Shown: positions 1 to 6,955, counted from the stretch's first letter. The stretch: 9,348 nt of DNA from Lachnospiraceae bacterium (GCA_900759225.1 CAAEUM010000129.1:1-9348), one strand, 5' to 3'. The notes: a model not told the origin generated them from the letters alone. Made by a program: numbers and translations.

Positions 1-4
1 AATA

Positions 5-32
5 TTACTTTATTTTCTAATTTTTGTATAAT
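5..32 (+). promoter_or_regulatory. Candidate promoter for the first LysR-type gene
   Basis: A perfect TATAAT hexamer lies at 27-32 in a very AT-rich leader. The best -35 match is only TTACTT at 5-10, 16 bp upstream, which is weak, so a regulator-dependent promoter is possible. Transcription would begin near 39, giving a leader of about 60 nt before the ATG at 100. The window edge cuts off anything further upstream. Confidence 0.4.
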
Positions 33-99
33 ATCACTTATTTTTTTGTATTAAAACAAAAAGCTATAGCATTAATGTATAAACCCTATGGAGCCGAGT

Positions 100-1043
100 A
101 TGAAAATCAACACATTAAATTACTTTCTTGTACTTGCTGAATCAAAATCTATTAATGAAGCTGCCCAAAAGCTGTTCTTATCCCAGCCCAGCCTGACAAA
201 ATCCCTGCGGCTGATGGAGGAAGAACTGGGAATGACTCTTTTTTACCGTACAAAAAGCGGTATTCATCTAACAGAATCCGGGAAGAAAATCCTTGCCGAA
301 GCCAGACAGATTGTCGAAATTTATAATGGCTGGCTGGAAATGGCGCAGAAAAATAACCTGCCCCCGATCCATTTCTACAATTATATTTCCTTCTCTGATT
401 TTTTGATTCCGGACTTTCTTTTATATGCCCGGAAGAAATACCCCAATCTAAAGATCACCTTCCAGTCACTATCAAACCCGGAGGATTTTATCACCCCAGA
501 CGCACTGGCCCCGGTTTTCTCCATGCTGGTCTGTGATAAAACATTGGAAAAAAAGTATACAAAGATTCAGGGAAATCCTCCCTTGGTGCTGATGGAAGGC
601 GAATACCGCTGTCTCTTAAACCCCGACAGCCCCCTGACAAAGAAAAAAAGTATTGCATTAGAAGATTTAGATGATATGTATCTGCTCCTTCCAAAAAAGC
701 TGGAAGAGCTAAGCGCAGAAGACGAATTCCTGGCAACGATCATAAACAATATCAATCACCGGGTGGGCCCAGCCATATAATCGAAGTAGGTACGCTCCAA
801 AACGTGATCGATTCCGTCCGTAAAAACGATCAGCTATATGCCCTTTCCTATTACCCGGCTCTGGAACGTTACCAAGATGATGCAAAAAAGCGCCTTGCAC
901 ACGTTCCTATAAGAGGGCAAAGGACTCGCGGAAACCTGTGTCTTTTTTATTCTGAGCAGGCAGCTTCGCAATACCCCGTTATCCGGCAGCTCTTAGAAAT
1001 GCTCATCAGCCTGACTCAAAACTTTCTGAAGAACTATACATAA
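100..1043 (+). pseudogene. LysR-type transcriptional regulator, interrupted by a one-base frameshift
   Basis: This is a LysR-family DNA-binding regulator. The N-terminal winged helix-turn-helix is intact (about residues 1-65, starting MKINTLNYFLVLAESKSINE, with the recognition helix around LFLSQPSLTKSLRLME). A substrate-binding-like effector domain follows. I start it at ATG 100 because GGAG at 90-93 lies 6 nt upstream; the in-frame ATG at 88 has no ribosome binding site. The reading frame stops at TAA 778-780 after 226 codons, but the frame one base back continues with convincing LysR C-terminal sequence (SHIIEVGTLQNVIDSVRKND) to TAA 1041-1043. Restoring one base near GGGCCC (765-770) gives a 314-residue protein, normal for the family. 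It is convergent with the transporter/hydrolase operon. It could be a true pseudogene, a sequencing error, a phase-variable allele, or less likely a programmed -1 frameshift gene. The family call is firm; its activity is uncertain. Confidence 0.85.
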
Positions 1044-1046
1044 CGC

Positions 1047-1110
1047 AAAAAAACTTACAGATATCTGAAAACTGCCTGTTATTCCAGAATATCTGTAAGT
1101 TTTTATTTTT
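1047..1110. terminator. Bidirectional intrinsic terminator between convergent genes
   Basis: A perfect 16-bp inverted repeat pairs 1049-1064 with 1089-1104 (core ACTTACAGATAT / ATATCTGTAAGT). Three more pairs (1065-1067 with 1085-1087) are possible beyond a bulged A at 1088. The plus strand ends in a T-rich tract (1100-1111) and the minus strand has a matching tract (complement of 1047-1053). It starts 3 nt after the LysR stop and 17 nt beyond the hydrolase stop, so it can end transcription from both sides. Confidence 0.9.
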
Positions 1111-1127
1111 TGCTTTTTAATGAAAAC

Positions 1128-1964
1128 TTATTTCATAAGCACCCGGACCTGGCGTACCCGTTCATCCAGAAACTGAGCCCACACCGTCGGATCCACAAAG
1201 GGCTGACTCTCATGGGTGTACATTCCTGCCCTGTCCATAATCTCAATCTGGTTTGGATGGCTCGGAAGCGCAATATCCACATGGATCTTCTTCAGCTTCT
1301 CCACATCTGCAAAGAAGCGCTCCCTCAGATCCGGCGTAAGATATTTGCTGGTTGCATAATAATCATCATTCATCGTATTGGCACCGACACCGCCATGCAT
1401 TGCCACAACATATTCCTCGTGATTTACAGGATTTGTTTCCTTCCAGAAAAAGCTGGTGCATCCAATGGTATGGCCCGGCGTCAGCATAGTACGGATCGAT
1501 GTATGCCCCTGAGTAACAGGCTCATCATCCGAGAAGAAACCATCCGGTTCGAATTCCTGAACATGGGAGCCGGAATCCGGTATCAGAGTTTCCTCAGGAC
1601 ACTCCTTCATAAACTTGTAATCTTCCCTGGACATATAAACAGAAGCTCCGGTCAATGCCTTTAGCTCTGCCGCACCCCCGCAATGGTCAAAGTGTGCATG
1701 GCTGATCAGGATCTTCCTGATATCTCTTGGGTCAAAGCCCAGACGATAAATAGAATCGATGAGAAGATAGGTACTTTCCGGAATCGCAGTATCCAGCAGC
1801 ATAAGCCCGTCTCCTGTATCAATTAAATAACATCCCACCCAGGTCTGCCCTGCCACATACCAGGTATCAGGAGATACCTGGAAGGGGGACACTGCCAGCA
1901 TCCATGGCTCATGAGATAAGGTCTCCACCGGATGCTTGGTTGCAGGACTACAACGAAATGACAT
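1128..1964 (-). CDS. MBL-fold metallo-hydrolase, subclass B3-like, last gene of the transporter operon
   Basis: A 278-residue metallo-beta-lactamase-fold enzyme that hydrolyses an unidentified substrate, probably in the cytoplasm since there is no signal peptide or membrane segment. The dinuclear metal site looks complete: SHAHFDHCGG at 88-97 supplies His89, His91, Asp93 and His94, TPGHT at 162-166 supplies His165, and LPSHPNQ at 233-239 supplies a third-site His236. This arrangement resembles subclass B3 enzymes, but the superfamily also includes lactonases, thioesterases and other hydrolases, so the fold does not imply antibiotic resistance. The ATG at 1964 follows an excellent AAGGAGG, 7 nt away, that overlaps the tctA stop codon. 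The 12-nt gap implies cotranscription and probable translational coupling with tctA. The context suggests action on a compound imported by the transporter. Fold and metal site are secure; the substrate is unknown. Confidence 0.9.
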   Translation of the reverse strand: MSFRCSPATKHPVETLSHEPWMLAVSPFQVSPDTWYVAGQTWVGCYLIDTGDGLMLLDTAIPESTYLLIDSIYRLGFDPRDIRKILISHAHFDHCGGAAELKALTGASVYMSREDYKFMKECPEETLIPDSGSHVQEFEPDGFFSDDEPVTQGHTSIRTMLTPGHTIGCTSFFWKETNPVNHEEYVVAMHGGVGANTMNDDYYATSKYLTPDLRERFFADVEKLKKIHVDIALPSHPNQIEIMDRAGMYTHESQPFVDPTVWAQFLDERVRQVRVLMK

Positions 1965-1976
1965 ATTTTTTCCTCC

Positions 1977-3470
1977 TTACTGTTTACCGGCCTTGCTTTT
2001 TGCGATCACTGCGCGAATGATCGGTGAAAATACACAGGCAATGCCTACGATCATCATGACACAGGAAATCGGCCTGGTAAAGAAAGTGGCAGCCGTTCCT
2101 GTATACTGGAATGCTTTCAGCATATTGCTCTCTAAGGTCGGCTCCAGAATAAACGCCAGGATCAATGGCGCTGTCGGCATACCTGCATATGCCATAAAAA
2201 TTCCTACACCTGCAAATGCAAGCATCATTCCGCACTTATAAAGGCTTCCTGCATCTACATAGGCACTGACGATCGATATGATCAGCAGCGCTGGATACAT
2301 ATAGTGATAAGGTACCTTCAATATCTTCGGGAATAAACGGATCCCCATGCTCTGCATTGCCAGTACCACGCAGGCCACTACTGCCACAGTCGCAAACATC
2401 AGATATACAATGTGCCCGCTGTTCTTAAATACCATGGGACCCATTTCCAGTCCATGGATCGTCAGCGCACCGATCAACAGTGCTGTGGTGGAATCTCCAG
2501 GAATACCCAGAGCTGCCATAGGTATCATTGCACCGCCAATGGAAGCATTGTTTGCAACCTCAGGGGCCCACACGCCTGCCGGATTTCCTTTTCCAAATGT
2601 TTCAGGCTCCTTGGAAGCATTTTTAGCAGATGAATAGGCCACCAGATTAGAAAGACCGGAGCCCATTCCAGGCAAGAAGCCAATTCCAAGTCCAATGAGG
2701 AAGGAACGGATAATATTGGTCAGCTGTTCCTTCACTTCCCTGAAGGAGATACCTAAGCCCTTTACACTCTCATTATCAACCTCCGGAAGGGCGCCAAAGC
2801 CTTTTCCATAGGAAACTACAATCTGGCTGACACTGAATACACCGATCAGTACAACAGTCATTCCAAGGCCGCTCATAAGGTACATATTGTCAAATACAAA
2901 TCTTGGCTCTGCATCAATGGGAGAATATCCCACAGATGCCAGCAAAAGGCCAATGCAGGCAGAGGACAGTCCCTTAAACATATTTCCCTTAGAAATTGCC
3001 AGTACCATGGTAATTGCCACGAAGCACAGTGCAAAATACTCCCAGGGCCCCATTAAGAATGCGATATCCGCAATGGTTTCACTGCAGATTGCTGCAATAA
3101 TGGCACTAAAGAAGGTGCCTGTAAAGGAGGCCAGCATACCGATCGCTAAGGCTTTTCCGGATTTTCCCTGCTGGCTCATGGGATAGCCATCCCAGCAGGT
3201 TGATACTGCAGAGGCAGAACCGGGGATTCCCAGAAGAACAGAACCGATAAACGCTCCGGAACATCCTCCAATCCACAGAGACAGTAAAAAGATAACTGCC
3301 GTTCCCGGATTCATGCTGTAGGTAAGGGGCATGAAGAGCATAACTGCCAGTGTGCCCGAAAGGCCGGGAATCGCTCCAAAAATAATCCCTATTGCAGTCC
3401 CCACAATCATAAGTACAATATTAAAAGGCTGTATCAGCTGCGATATGATATAAGGCATATTTTCTATCAT
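1977..3470 (-). CDS. tctA: Tripartite tricarboxylate transporter large permease TctA
   Basis: This is the 12-TM-class large membrane subunit of a TTT-family secondary transporter, which imports a carboxylate delivered by TctC using an ion gradient. The 497-residue length is typical. Conserved TctA signatures are visible: a glycine-rich N-terminal segment ending IPGLSG (about 24-39), GIPGSASAVSTCWDGYP (81-97), PGMGSG (267-272), APEVANNA (302-309) and GIPGDSTTALLIGAL (322-336). The pairs IPGLSG/GIPGSAS and PGMGSG/GIPGDST reflect the internal duplication of the family. Long hydrophobic stretches run through most of the rest. It follows tctB after 13 nt, with GAGGG just upstream of the ATG, and is followed by the MBL gene after 12 nt. 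The ligand is not predictable: TTT systems carry citrate, other di- and tricarboxylates and aromatic acids. Confidence 0.95.
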   Translation of the reverse strand: MIENMPYIISQLIQPFNIVLMIVGTAIGIIFGAIPGLSGTLAVMLFMPLTYSMNPGTAVIFLLSLWIGGCSGAFIGSVLLGIPGSASAVSTCWDGYPMSQQGKSGKALAIGMLASFTGTFFSAIIAAICSETIADIAFLMGPWEYFALCFVAITMVLAISKGNMFKGLSSACIGLLLASVGYSPIDAEPRFVFDNMYLMSGLGMTVVLIGVFSVSQIVVSYGKGFGALPEVDNESVKGLGISFREVKEQLTNIIRSFLIGLGIGFLPGMGSGLSNLVAYSSAKNASKEPETFGKGNPAGVWAPEVANNASIGGAMIPMAALGIPGDSTTALLIGALTIHGLEMGPMVFKNSGHIVYLMFATVAVVACVVLAMQSMGIRLFPKILKVPYHYMYPALLIISIVSAYVDAGSLYKCGMMLAFAGVGIFMAYAGMPTAPLILAFILEPTLESNMLKAFQYTGTAATFFTRPISCVMMIVGIACVFSPIIRAVIAKSKAGKQ

Positions 3471-3483
3471 GTTCCCTCACCCC

Positions 3484-3945
3484 CTAGAATAATGAACCGG
3501 ACGGAAGGCTCAGCCCGAATACATATGTGTAGATTACGTAAATGATCACAGACAGCAAGATTGCAAACAAAAGACGTCCTTTTAAGGTACTCTTGCTGCC
3601 TTTTGCAAACATGGTAGTCAATGCATAAGCCGCAAAGGGTGTTGTGATCAAATACCCTACCAGGCTGGCCGCAAACACATAAAGTGCCAGGACTACCATA
3701 GCCAGAAACATTTTCACCCAGCCTTCCTTCATCATAAAGGCCTTTTCATCTTCCTTCTTTTTACACCCCTCCAGGAAGATCCCAAGACCGCACACAACAA
3801 AGCCGAATGCCGCAATCATAGGAACTGCCTTAGGCCCCGGATAAGCAAGGCTGAATGGGGTGCTGAACTGACTTGTCATAATAAATACGATCACTCCAAG
3901 GATCACCAGAACACCGCCGGCAACCTGGTCTCTTTTTAATTTCAT
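3484..3945 (-). CDS. tctB: Tripartite tricarboxylate transporter small permease TctB
   Basis: The small, poorly conserved membrane subunit of the TTT transporter, working with TctA in the cytoplasmic membrane. The 153-residue product has four to five hydrophobic segments (roughly 8-27, 40-59, 77-98, 100-115 and 122-145) separated by a lysine/glutamate-rich loop near 60-75. It ends with GLSLPSGSLF, matching the LPxG-type C-terminus common in TctB. I choose ATG 3945 rather than the adjacent TTG at 3948 because GCGGGGA lies at a better distance from the ATG. It sits 24 nt after tctC and 13 nt before tctA, as expected for a single transcript. The assignment leans partly on position between tctC and tctA because TctB sequences diverge strongly. 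Confidence 0.9.
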   Translation of the reverse strand: MKLKRDQVAGGVLVILGVIVFIMTSQFSTPFSLAYPGPKAVPMIAAFGFVVCGLGIFLEGCKKKEDEKAFMMKEGWVKMFLAMVVLALYVFAASLVGYLITTPFAAYALTTMFAKGSKSTLKGRLLFAILLSVIIYVIYTYVFGLSLPSGSLF

Positions 3946-3969
3946 CAAATTCCCCGCTTTCTGCTCTGA

Positions 3970-4962
3970 TTACTTCTGCTTTAAATCCAGCATTTCAACA
4001 ACACTGTTTAAGGATTCCTGCTGTGCCTTTACCTTTTCAATGCCCTCTTCCTGGCTAAAGAATTTCATGTCAAAGCCTGCCGGAACAAGGATCTCTTTTA
4101 CTTCCTCATTCTCTACTGCTGCAGCAAATAAATCATGGAGTGCAGTTACACTCTCTGCCTTCATTTCCTTTGGCCCAAGTACCAGGAACAGAGTTGAGAA
4201 CGTACAATCATAGCCCTGATCTACAAGGCTTGTAACACCTGGGATAATGCTGCTCTCACCGCCTGTCTCATCTACAGAGAAGCAGGCCAGCGCTTTCGCC
4301 TTTCCGGATTCAACATACTGCTTTGCCTGGTTTGCATTTACAAAGGCTGCATCAATACTTCCGCCTACAAGGGCAGTCAGCTTTTCTGTATCAGAGCCTG
4401 CCTCTACATACTTAATCTTAATATCAGCTGCCTGTGCAAATAATCCGCACTGGATATGGGAGCTTCCGCCAGTCTCTACACCAAACAGCAGGGTATCCGG
4501 CGCTGCCTTTGCTGCTTCTACCAGCTCATCGGTCGTATTGTAAGGAGAATCGCCAGGAACCACCAGTACATACCCTGTCTTTTCTGTGCCTTCTCCTACT
4601 GCCACTACTGTAAAATCGTCTGCAGCAGTATGGTCATAAACGCCTGTCGCTGTCTTAATCAACATCGTTGTGTGGAAAAACAGAAGAGAGCTTGTATCCG
4701 GCTTTCCGGTGCGGACCTTCTCCATGGCTACAACACCGCCGCCATCTGTATTGTTCTGAATCGTAAAGTTGCTGCCGGAATCCTTGGACAGCTGTGTTGA
4801 AATCGCTCTTGCTACCACATCTGTACCGCCGCCTGCCTTTGCAGGTACCTGAAGCTCAATATTTTTTGCCAGCCCATTTCCTCCTGCTCCCCCGCTGCAT
4901 CCCGTCAAAGAAGCCACTGCCAATGCCCCCGCCAACATTACACTTACAATCTGCTTTCTCAT
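3970..4962 (-). CDS. tctC: Tripartite tricarboxylate transporter substrate-binding lipoprotein TctC
   Basis: The extracytoplasmic solute receptor of the TTT system (Bug/TctC family), which captures the substrate and hands it to TctA/TctB. From ATG 4962 the protein has 330 residues and begins with a lipoprotein signal: a positive n-region (MRKQ), a hydrophobic stretch, and lipobox LTGC with Cys22 as the lipid anchor. This fits a Gram-positive cell, where the receptor must be membrane-tethered. The family motif AGGGTDVVARAI follows (about residues 42-53). I prefer ATG 4962, 9 nt after AGGAG (4972-4976), over GTG 4968, which lies too close to that site. It is the first gene of the tct-mbl operon and diverges from the intact lysR gene. 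Substrate-contacting residues cannot be used to name a ligand here. Confidence 0.93.
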   Translation of the reverse strand: MRKQIVSVMLAGALAVASLTGCSGGAGGNGLAKNIELQVPAKAGGGTDVVARAISTQLSKDSGSNFTIQNNTDGGGVVAMEKVRTGKPDTSSLLFFHTTMLIKTATGVYDHTAADDFTVVAVGEGTEKTGYVLVVPGDSPYNTTDELVEAAKAAPDTLLFGVETGGSSHIQCGLFAQAADIKIKYVEAGSDTEKLTALVGGSIDAAFVNANQAKQYVESGKAKALACFSVDETGGESSIIPGVTSLVDQGYDCTFSTLFLVLGPKEMKAESVTALHDLFAAAVENEEVKEILVPAGFDMKFFSQEEGIEKVKAQQESLNSVVEMLDLKQK

Positions 4963-4976
4963 AAACACATTCTCCT

Positions 4977-5009
4977 TTATTTTGATTTTGTTTTCAGCAA
5001 CTTCAACAT
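4977..5009 (-). CDS. Possible 10-codon leader ORF in the tctC 5' leader
   Basis: The predicted tctC leader contains ATG (5009) followed by ten sense codons in all, reading MLKLLKTKSK, then TAA at 4979-4977. The stop directly abuts the AGGAG ribosome binding site of tctC, so translation here could affect tctC initiation. Only a purine-rich run, with no good Shine-Dalgarno, precedes its ATG. An ORF this short arises easily by chance in A-rich DNA. Confidence 0.2.
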   Translation of the reverse strand: MLKLLKTKSK

Positions 5010-5025
5010 TTTTCTTTCTTTTATG

Positions 5026-5055
5026 TTGTGTTCACTAGTTGTTTTGTATTATAAT
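5026..5055 (+). promoter_or_regulatory. Predicted promoter of the divergent lysR gene, overlapping the tctC promoter
   Basis: TATAAT at 5050-5055 on the plus strand is preceded by TTGTGT at 5026-5031 with an 18-bp spacer. Transcription would begin near 5062, leaving a leader of about 84 nt. The -10 shares most bases with the -10 of the opposing tctC promoter, so polymerase could occupy only one of the two at a time. The -35 is a partial match. Confidence 0.5.
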
Positions 5056-5076
5056 AGGCCTACAGACTTAATTCAA
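5048..5076 (-). promoter_or_regulatory. Predicted sigma-70-type promoter of the tctC-tctB-tctA-mbl operon
   Basis: Read on the minus strand, TTGAAT (5076-5071) and TATAAT (5053-5048) are separated by exactly 17 bp, a strong vegetative-type promoter. Transcription would start near 5041, giving a leader of about 79 nt to ATG 4962. The -10 lies inside the 10-bp palindrome TATTATAATA (5047-5056), which also supplies a TATAAT to the opposite strand. ACTTA elements at 5066 and 5076 flank the -35. Confidence 0.65.
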
Positions 5077-5097
5077 CTTATGGATTTTAATTTTGTA

Positions 5098-5114
5098 ACT
5101 TAATTTATTTAAGT
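5098..5114. promoter_or_regulatory. Candidate LysR-type operator (T-N11-A dyad)
   Basis: ACTTAA-N5-TTAAGT is a perfect 6-bp dyad containing T5100-N11-A5112, the LysR-family recognition pattern. Its centre, about 5106, lies 65 bp upstream of the predicted tctC start site, the usual position of the primary LysR binding site. Further ACTTA copies at 5066 and 5076 could form the weaker activation site near the -35. For the lysR gene the dyad falls downstream of its predicted start, suggesting autorepression. Confidence 0.55.
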
Positions 5115-5145
5115 CAACTTTCATTTGAATTCGGGAGGAATTTTT

Positions 5146-6066
5146 ATGGATCTACAGCAGCTGGAAAATATCATTGCCATTGAACGTGAAAAAAGCATTT
5201 CAAAAGCGGCAGAACAGCTTTTTCTCACTCAATCTGCCTTAAACCAGCAGCTTCTAAAATTGGAAAAGGAGCTGGGAATCCAGCTTTTTGAGAGAAGAAA
5301 GCAGGGCATGATCCCAACCTTTGCAGGAAAGGTTTACTTAAATACAGCCCACCGGATGATCGACATGAAAAACGAAACCTATAAGATCATACATGATATT
5401 TCCAACGAAACGACAGGGGAAATTGCAGTTGCCTACACCCCTGAATCCGGTTCCCGCATGTTTTCTGCGATCTACCCTTTATTCCACGCAAAATATCCTA
5501 ATGTAACCTTTCATATCCGGGAGGCGAGGGTTAAAAAAATGGAGCAGATGCTTTTAAACAGGGAGGTAACTATAGCTTTTATCAGTTACTATGAATCCTG
5601 CCGCCACCCGGATATTGAATATATTGACGGCCGCTCTGAATATATGGTCCTTGGGATTCCCATGAGCCATCCTCTGGCCTATCTGGGCGAAAAAAACAGC
5701 AGCACTGCCCTTCCCATTATGGACCTAACCCTGCTTAGGCGTGAAAGCTTTATTATACTTAACAAGGAAACTCGTATGCGGGATATGATTGATTCCGCCT
5801 TTACCCATGCAGGCTTCCACCCCAATATTCTATTTGAATCCATCAGCACCCACACGGTGGTAAATATGGTCAAACGTCAGATCGCCCCTGCCTTTTTCCC
5901 CCAATCCTATGTAGACCCATCTGCCCCTATTGCCTATTTTACTGTCATTCCAAGACAGAAGTGGATCTTAAGCGCCGGTTTTTTAAAGGGGGCCTATCTC
6001 ACAAAACCGGAAAAATATTTTATTGCCCTGGCATTAGACTATATGCGGGGACAGATCGCAGTTTAA
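5146..6066 (+). CDS. LysR-type transcriptional regulator, divergent from the tct operon
   Basis: An intact 306-residue LysR-family regulator, the usual length. The N-terminal winged helix-turn-helix spans about residues 1-60 (MDLQQLENIIAIEREKSISK, recognition region LFLTQSALNQQLLKLE), followed by a linker helix and an effector-binding domain from about residue 90. The start is ATG 5146 because GGGAGGA (5133-5139) is well placed 7 nt upstream; the in-frame TTG at 5125 would include that site within the coding sequence and is rejected. It diverges from tctC across a 183-bp region with a T-N11-A dyad, the classic arrangement for a LysR protein that activates a neighbouring uptake operon in response to its substrate and represses itself. 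The HAD gene follows on the same strand after 54 nt. The family is certain; the target is inferred from position, and the effector is unknown. Confidence 0.95.
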   Translation: MDLQQLENIIAIEREKSISKAAEQLFLTQSALNQQLLKLEKELGIQLFERRKQGMIPTFAGKVYLNTAHRMIDMKNETYKIIHDISNETTGEIAVAYTPESGSRMFSAIYPLFHAKYPNVTFHIREARVKKMEQMLLNREVTIAFISYYESCRHPDIEYIDGRSEYMVLGIPMSHPLAYLGEKNSSTALPIMDLTLLRRESFIILNKETRMRDMIDSAFTHAGFHPNILFESISTHTVVNMVKRQIAPAFFPQSYVDPSAPIAYFTVIPRQKWILSAGFLKGAYLTKPEKYFIALALDYMRGQIAV

Positions 6067-6079
6067 TTAATTACCATCC

Positions 6080-6090
6080 TTGCCAGGCAA
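6080..6090. repeat. Short palindrome between lysR and the HAD gene
   Basis: TTGCC-A-GGCAA forms a perfect 5-bp dyad around one central base, 14 nt after the lysR stop and 31 nt before the HAD start. It is too short and lacks a T-tract, so it is not a terminator. It could be a protein-binding site or chance. Confidence 0.3.
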
Positions 6091-6120
6091 CATAAACATT
6101 TTATCATCGAGGTAAACAAA

Positions 6121-6942
6121 ATGACTCATTACAAACTGATTGGCTTCGATATGGACGGAACCATTTTAAACAGTAAAAAACAGATTTCCCCTGTCACCCT
6201 TGAAGCAGTAAAAAAAGCAGTGCAGGCAGGATTCCATGTAATCCTGTCTACAGGCCGCGGCATCAGCGAGCTGGCAGATTACCGGGAGATCCTTTCGCCG
6301 GTACGCTACTATGTCTGTGAAAGCGGCGCTCTTGTTTACGATTCTCAGGAACACCGCATCCTTCACAGCGAAATCCTGCCCCAGAAAGCCCTTGAAGAAA
6401 TTTTTGCCCTGACTGCTCCTCTGGATGTTATGCCCTATCTCATAAGCAACGGCGAATCCTACGCTTCCCCGAAGGATATCAAGCATTCCGGCCATTTTCA
6501 TATGGGAATCTATCAGGAAATGATGGAGCGCATCACCCTGAAGGTAGACAGCGTAGCTGACTTTTACAGAGAAACCAAGGCTCCCGTAGAAAAACTGAAC
6601 CTTTATTCTGCCACGCCCCAGATCCGGGAGGAAATTTATCAGGCCATACAGCACCTTCCTGTAACAGCAGCCTTCGCAGAAACCACCTCCCTGGAGCTTT
6701 CCCCTGCAGGTGTCAGCAAGGCCAGCGGCCTTTCCTGGCTTTGCGGCTATCTTGGATTATCCCTAACGCAGACCATAATCGTAGGAGATGCAGACAATGA
6801 TGCGGAAGCCATGAAAGCCGCCGGTCTCTCTGTTGCCATGGGAAATGCCAGAGAGCACATCAAAGCACTCTGTGATGTCACTGTCTCCGACAATGAGCAT
6901 GACGGCTGCGCCCAGGCGATCTATGAATATCTGATGGCTTAA
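6121..6942 (+). CDS. Cof-type HAD-superfamily phosphatase (subclass IIB)
   Basis: A 273-residue cytoplasmic haloacid-dehalogenase-type phosphatase, which removes phosphate from small metabolites through an aspartyl-phosphate intermediate with Mg2+. All four core motifs are present: DMDGT at 10-14 (nucleophile Asp10, acid/base Asp12), STGR at 43-46, Lys200 for motif III, and GDADND at 222-227. A large cap domain lies between motifs II and III (about 85-190), as in the Cof/YidA/YbjI group. GAGG lies about 8 nt before the ATG. The 54-nt gap after lysR suggests possible readthrough, but nothing ties it functionally to the transporter. Cof-type proteins are numerous and broad in substrate (sugar phosphates, FMN, PLP), so no specific substrate is claimed. 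Confidence 0.93.
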   Translation: MTHYKLIGFDMDGTILNSKKQISPVTLEAVKKAVQAGFHVILSTGRGISELADYREILSPVRYYVCESGALVYDSQEHRILHSEILPQKALEEIFALTAPLDVMPYLISNGESYASPKDIKHSGHFHMGIYQEMMERITLKVDSVADFYRETKAPVEKLNLYSATPQIREEIYQAIQHLPVTAAFAETTSLELSPAGVSKASGLSWLCGYLGLSLTQTIIVGDADNDAEAMKAAGLSVAMGNAREHIKALCDVTVSDNEHDGCAQAIYEYLMA

Positions 6943-6955
6943 TCCCAATACAGCA

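Noticed and set aside
88..99. ATG 88 as start of the first LysR gene
   Set aside because: It has no upstream ribosome binding site, and GGAG at 90-93 correctly spaces ATG 100, where LysR homology begins.
804..1043. A separate small gene starting at GTG 804
   Set aside because: It has no ribosome binding site and its sequence continues the LysR effector domain; it is the frameshifted C-terminal part.
1110..1664. Long plus-strand open frame opposite the MBL gene
   Set aside because: It is antisense to a well-supported enzyme, lacks a ribosome binding site and resembles no protein family I recognise.
1128..1964. MBL gene as an antibiotic-resistance beta-lactamase
   Set aside because: It has no secretion signal and is embedded in a transporter operon; the metal motif is shared with many other hydrolases.
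4963..5041. Riboswitch in the tctC leader
   Set aside because: The roughly 79-nt leader is A-rich on the transcript with no convincing stable stems or known aptamer motif.
5125..5145. TTG 5125 as start of the second LysR gene
   Set aside because: It would place the GGGAGGA ribosome binding site inside the coding sequence; ATG 5146 fits family length and spacing.
6166..6654. Minus-strand open frame opposite the HAD gene
   Set aside because: The plus-strand HAD gene has all catalytic motifs; the antisense frame has no recognisable domain or start signal.
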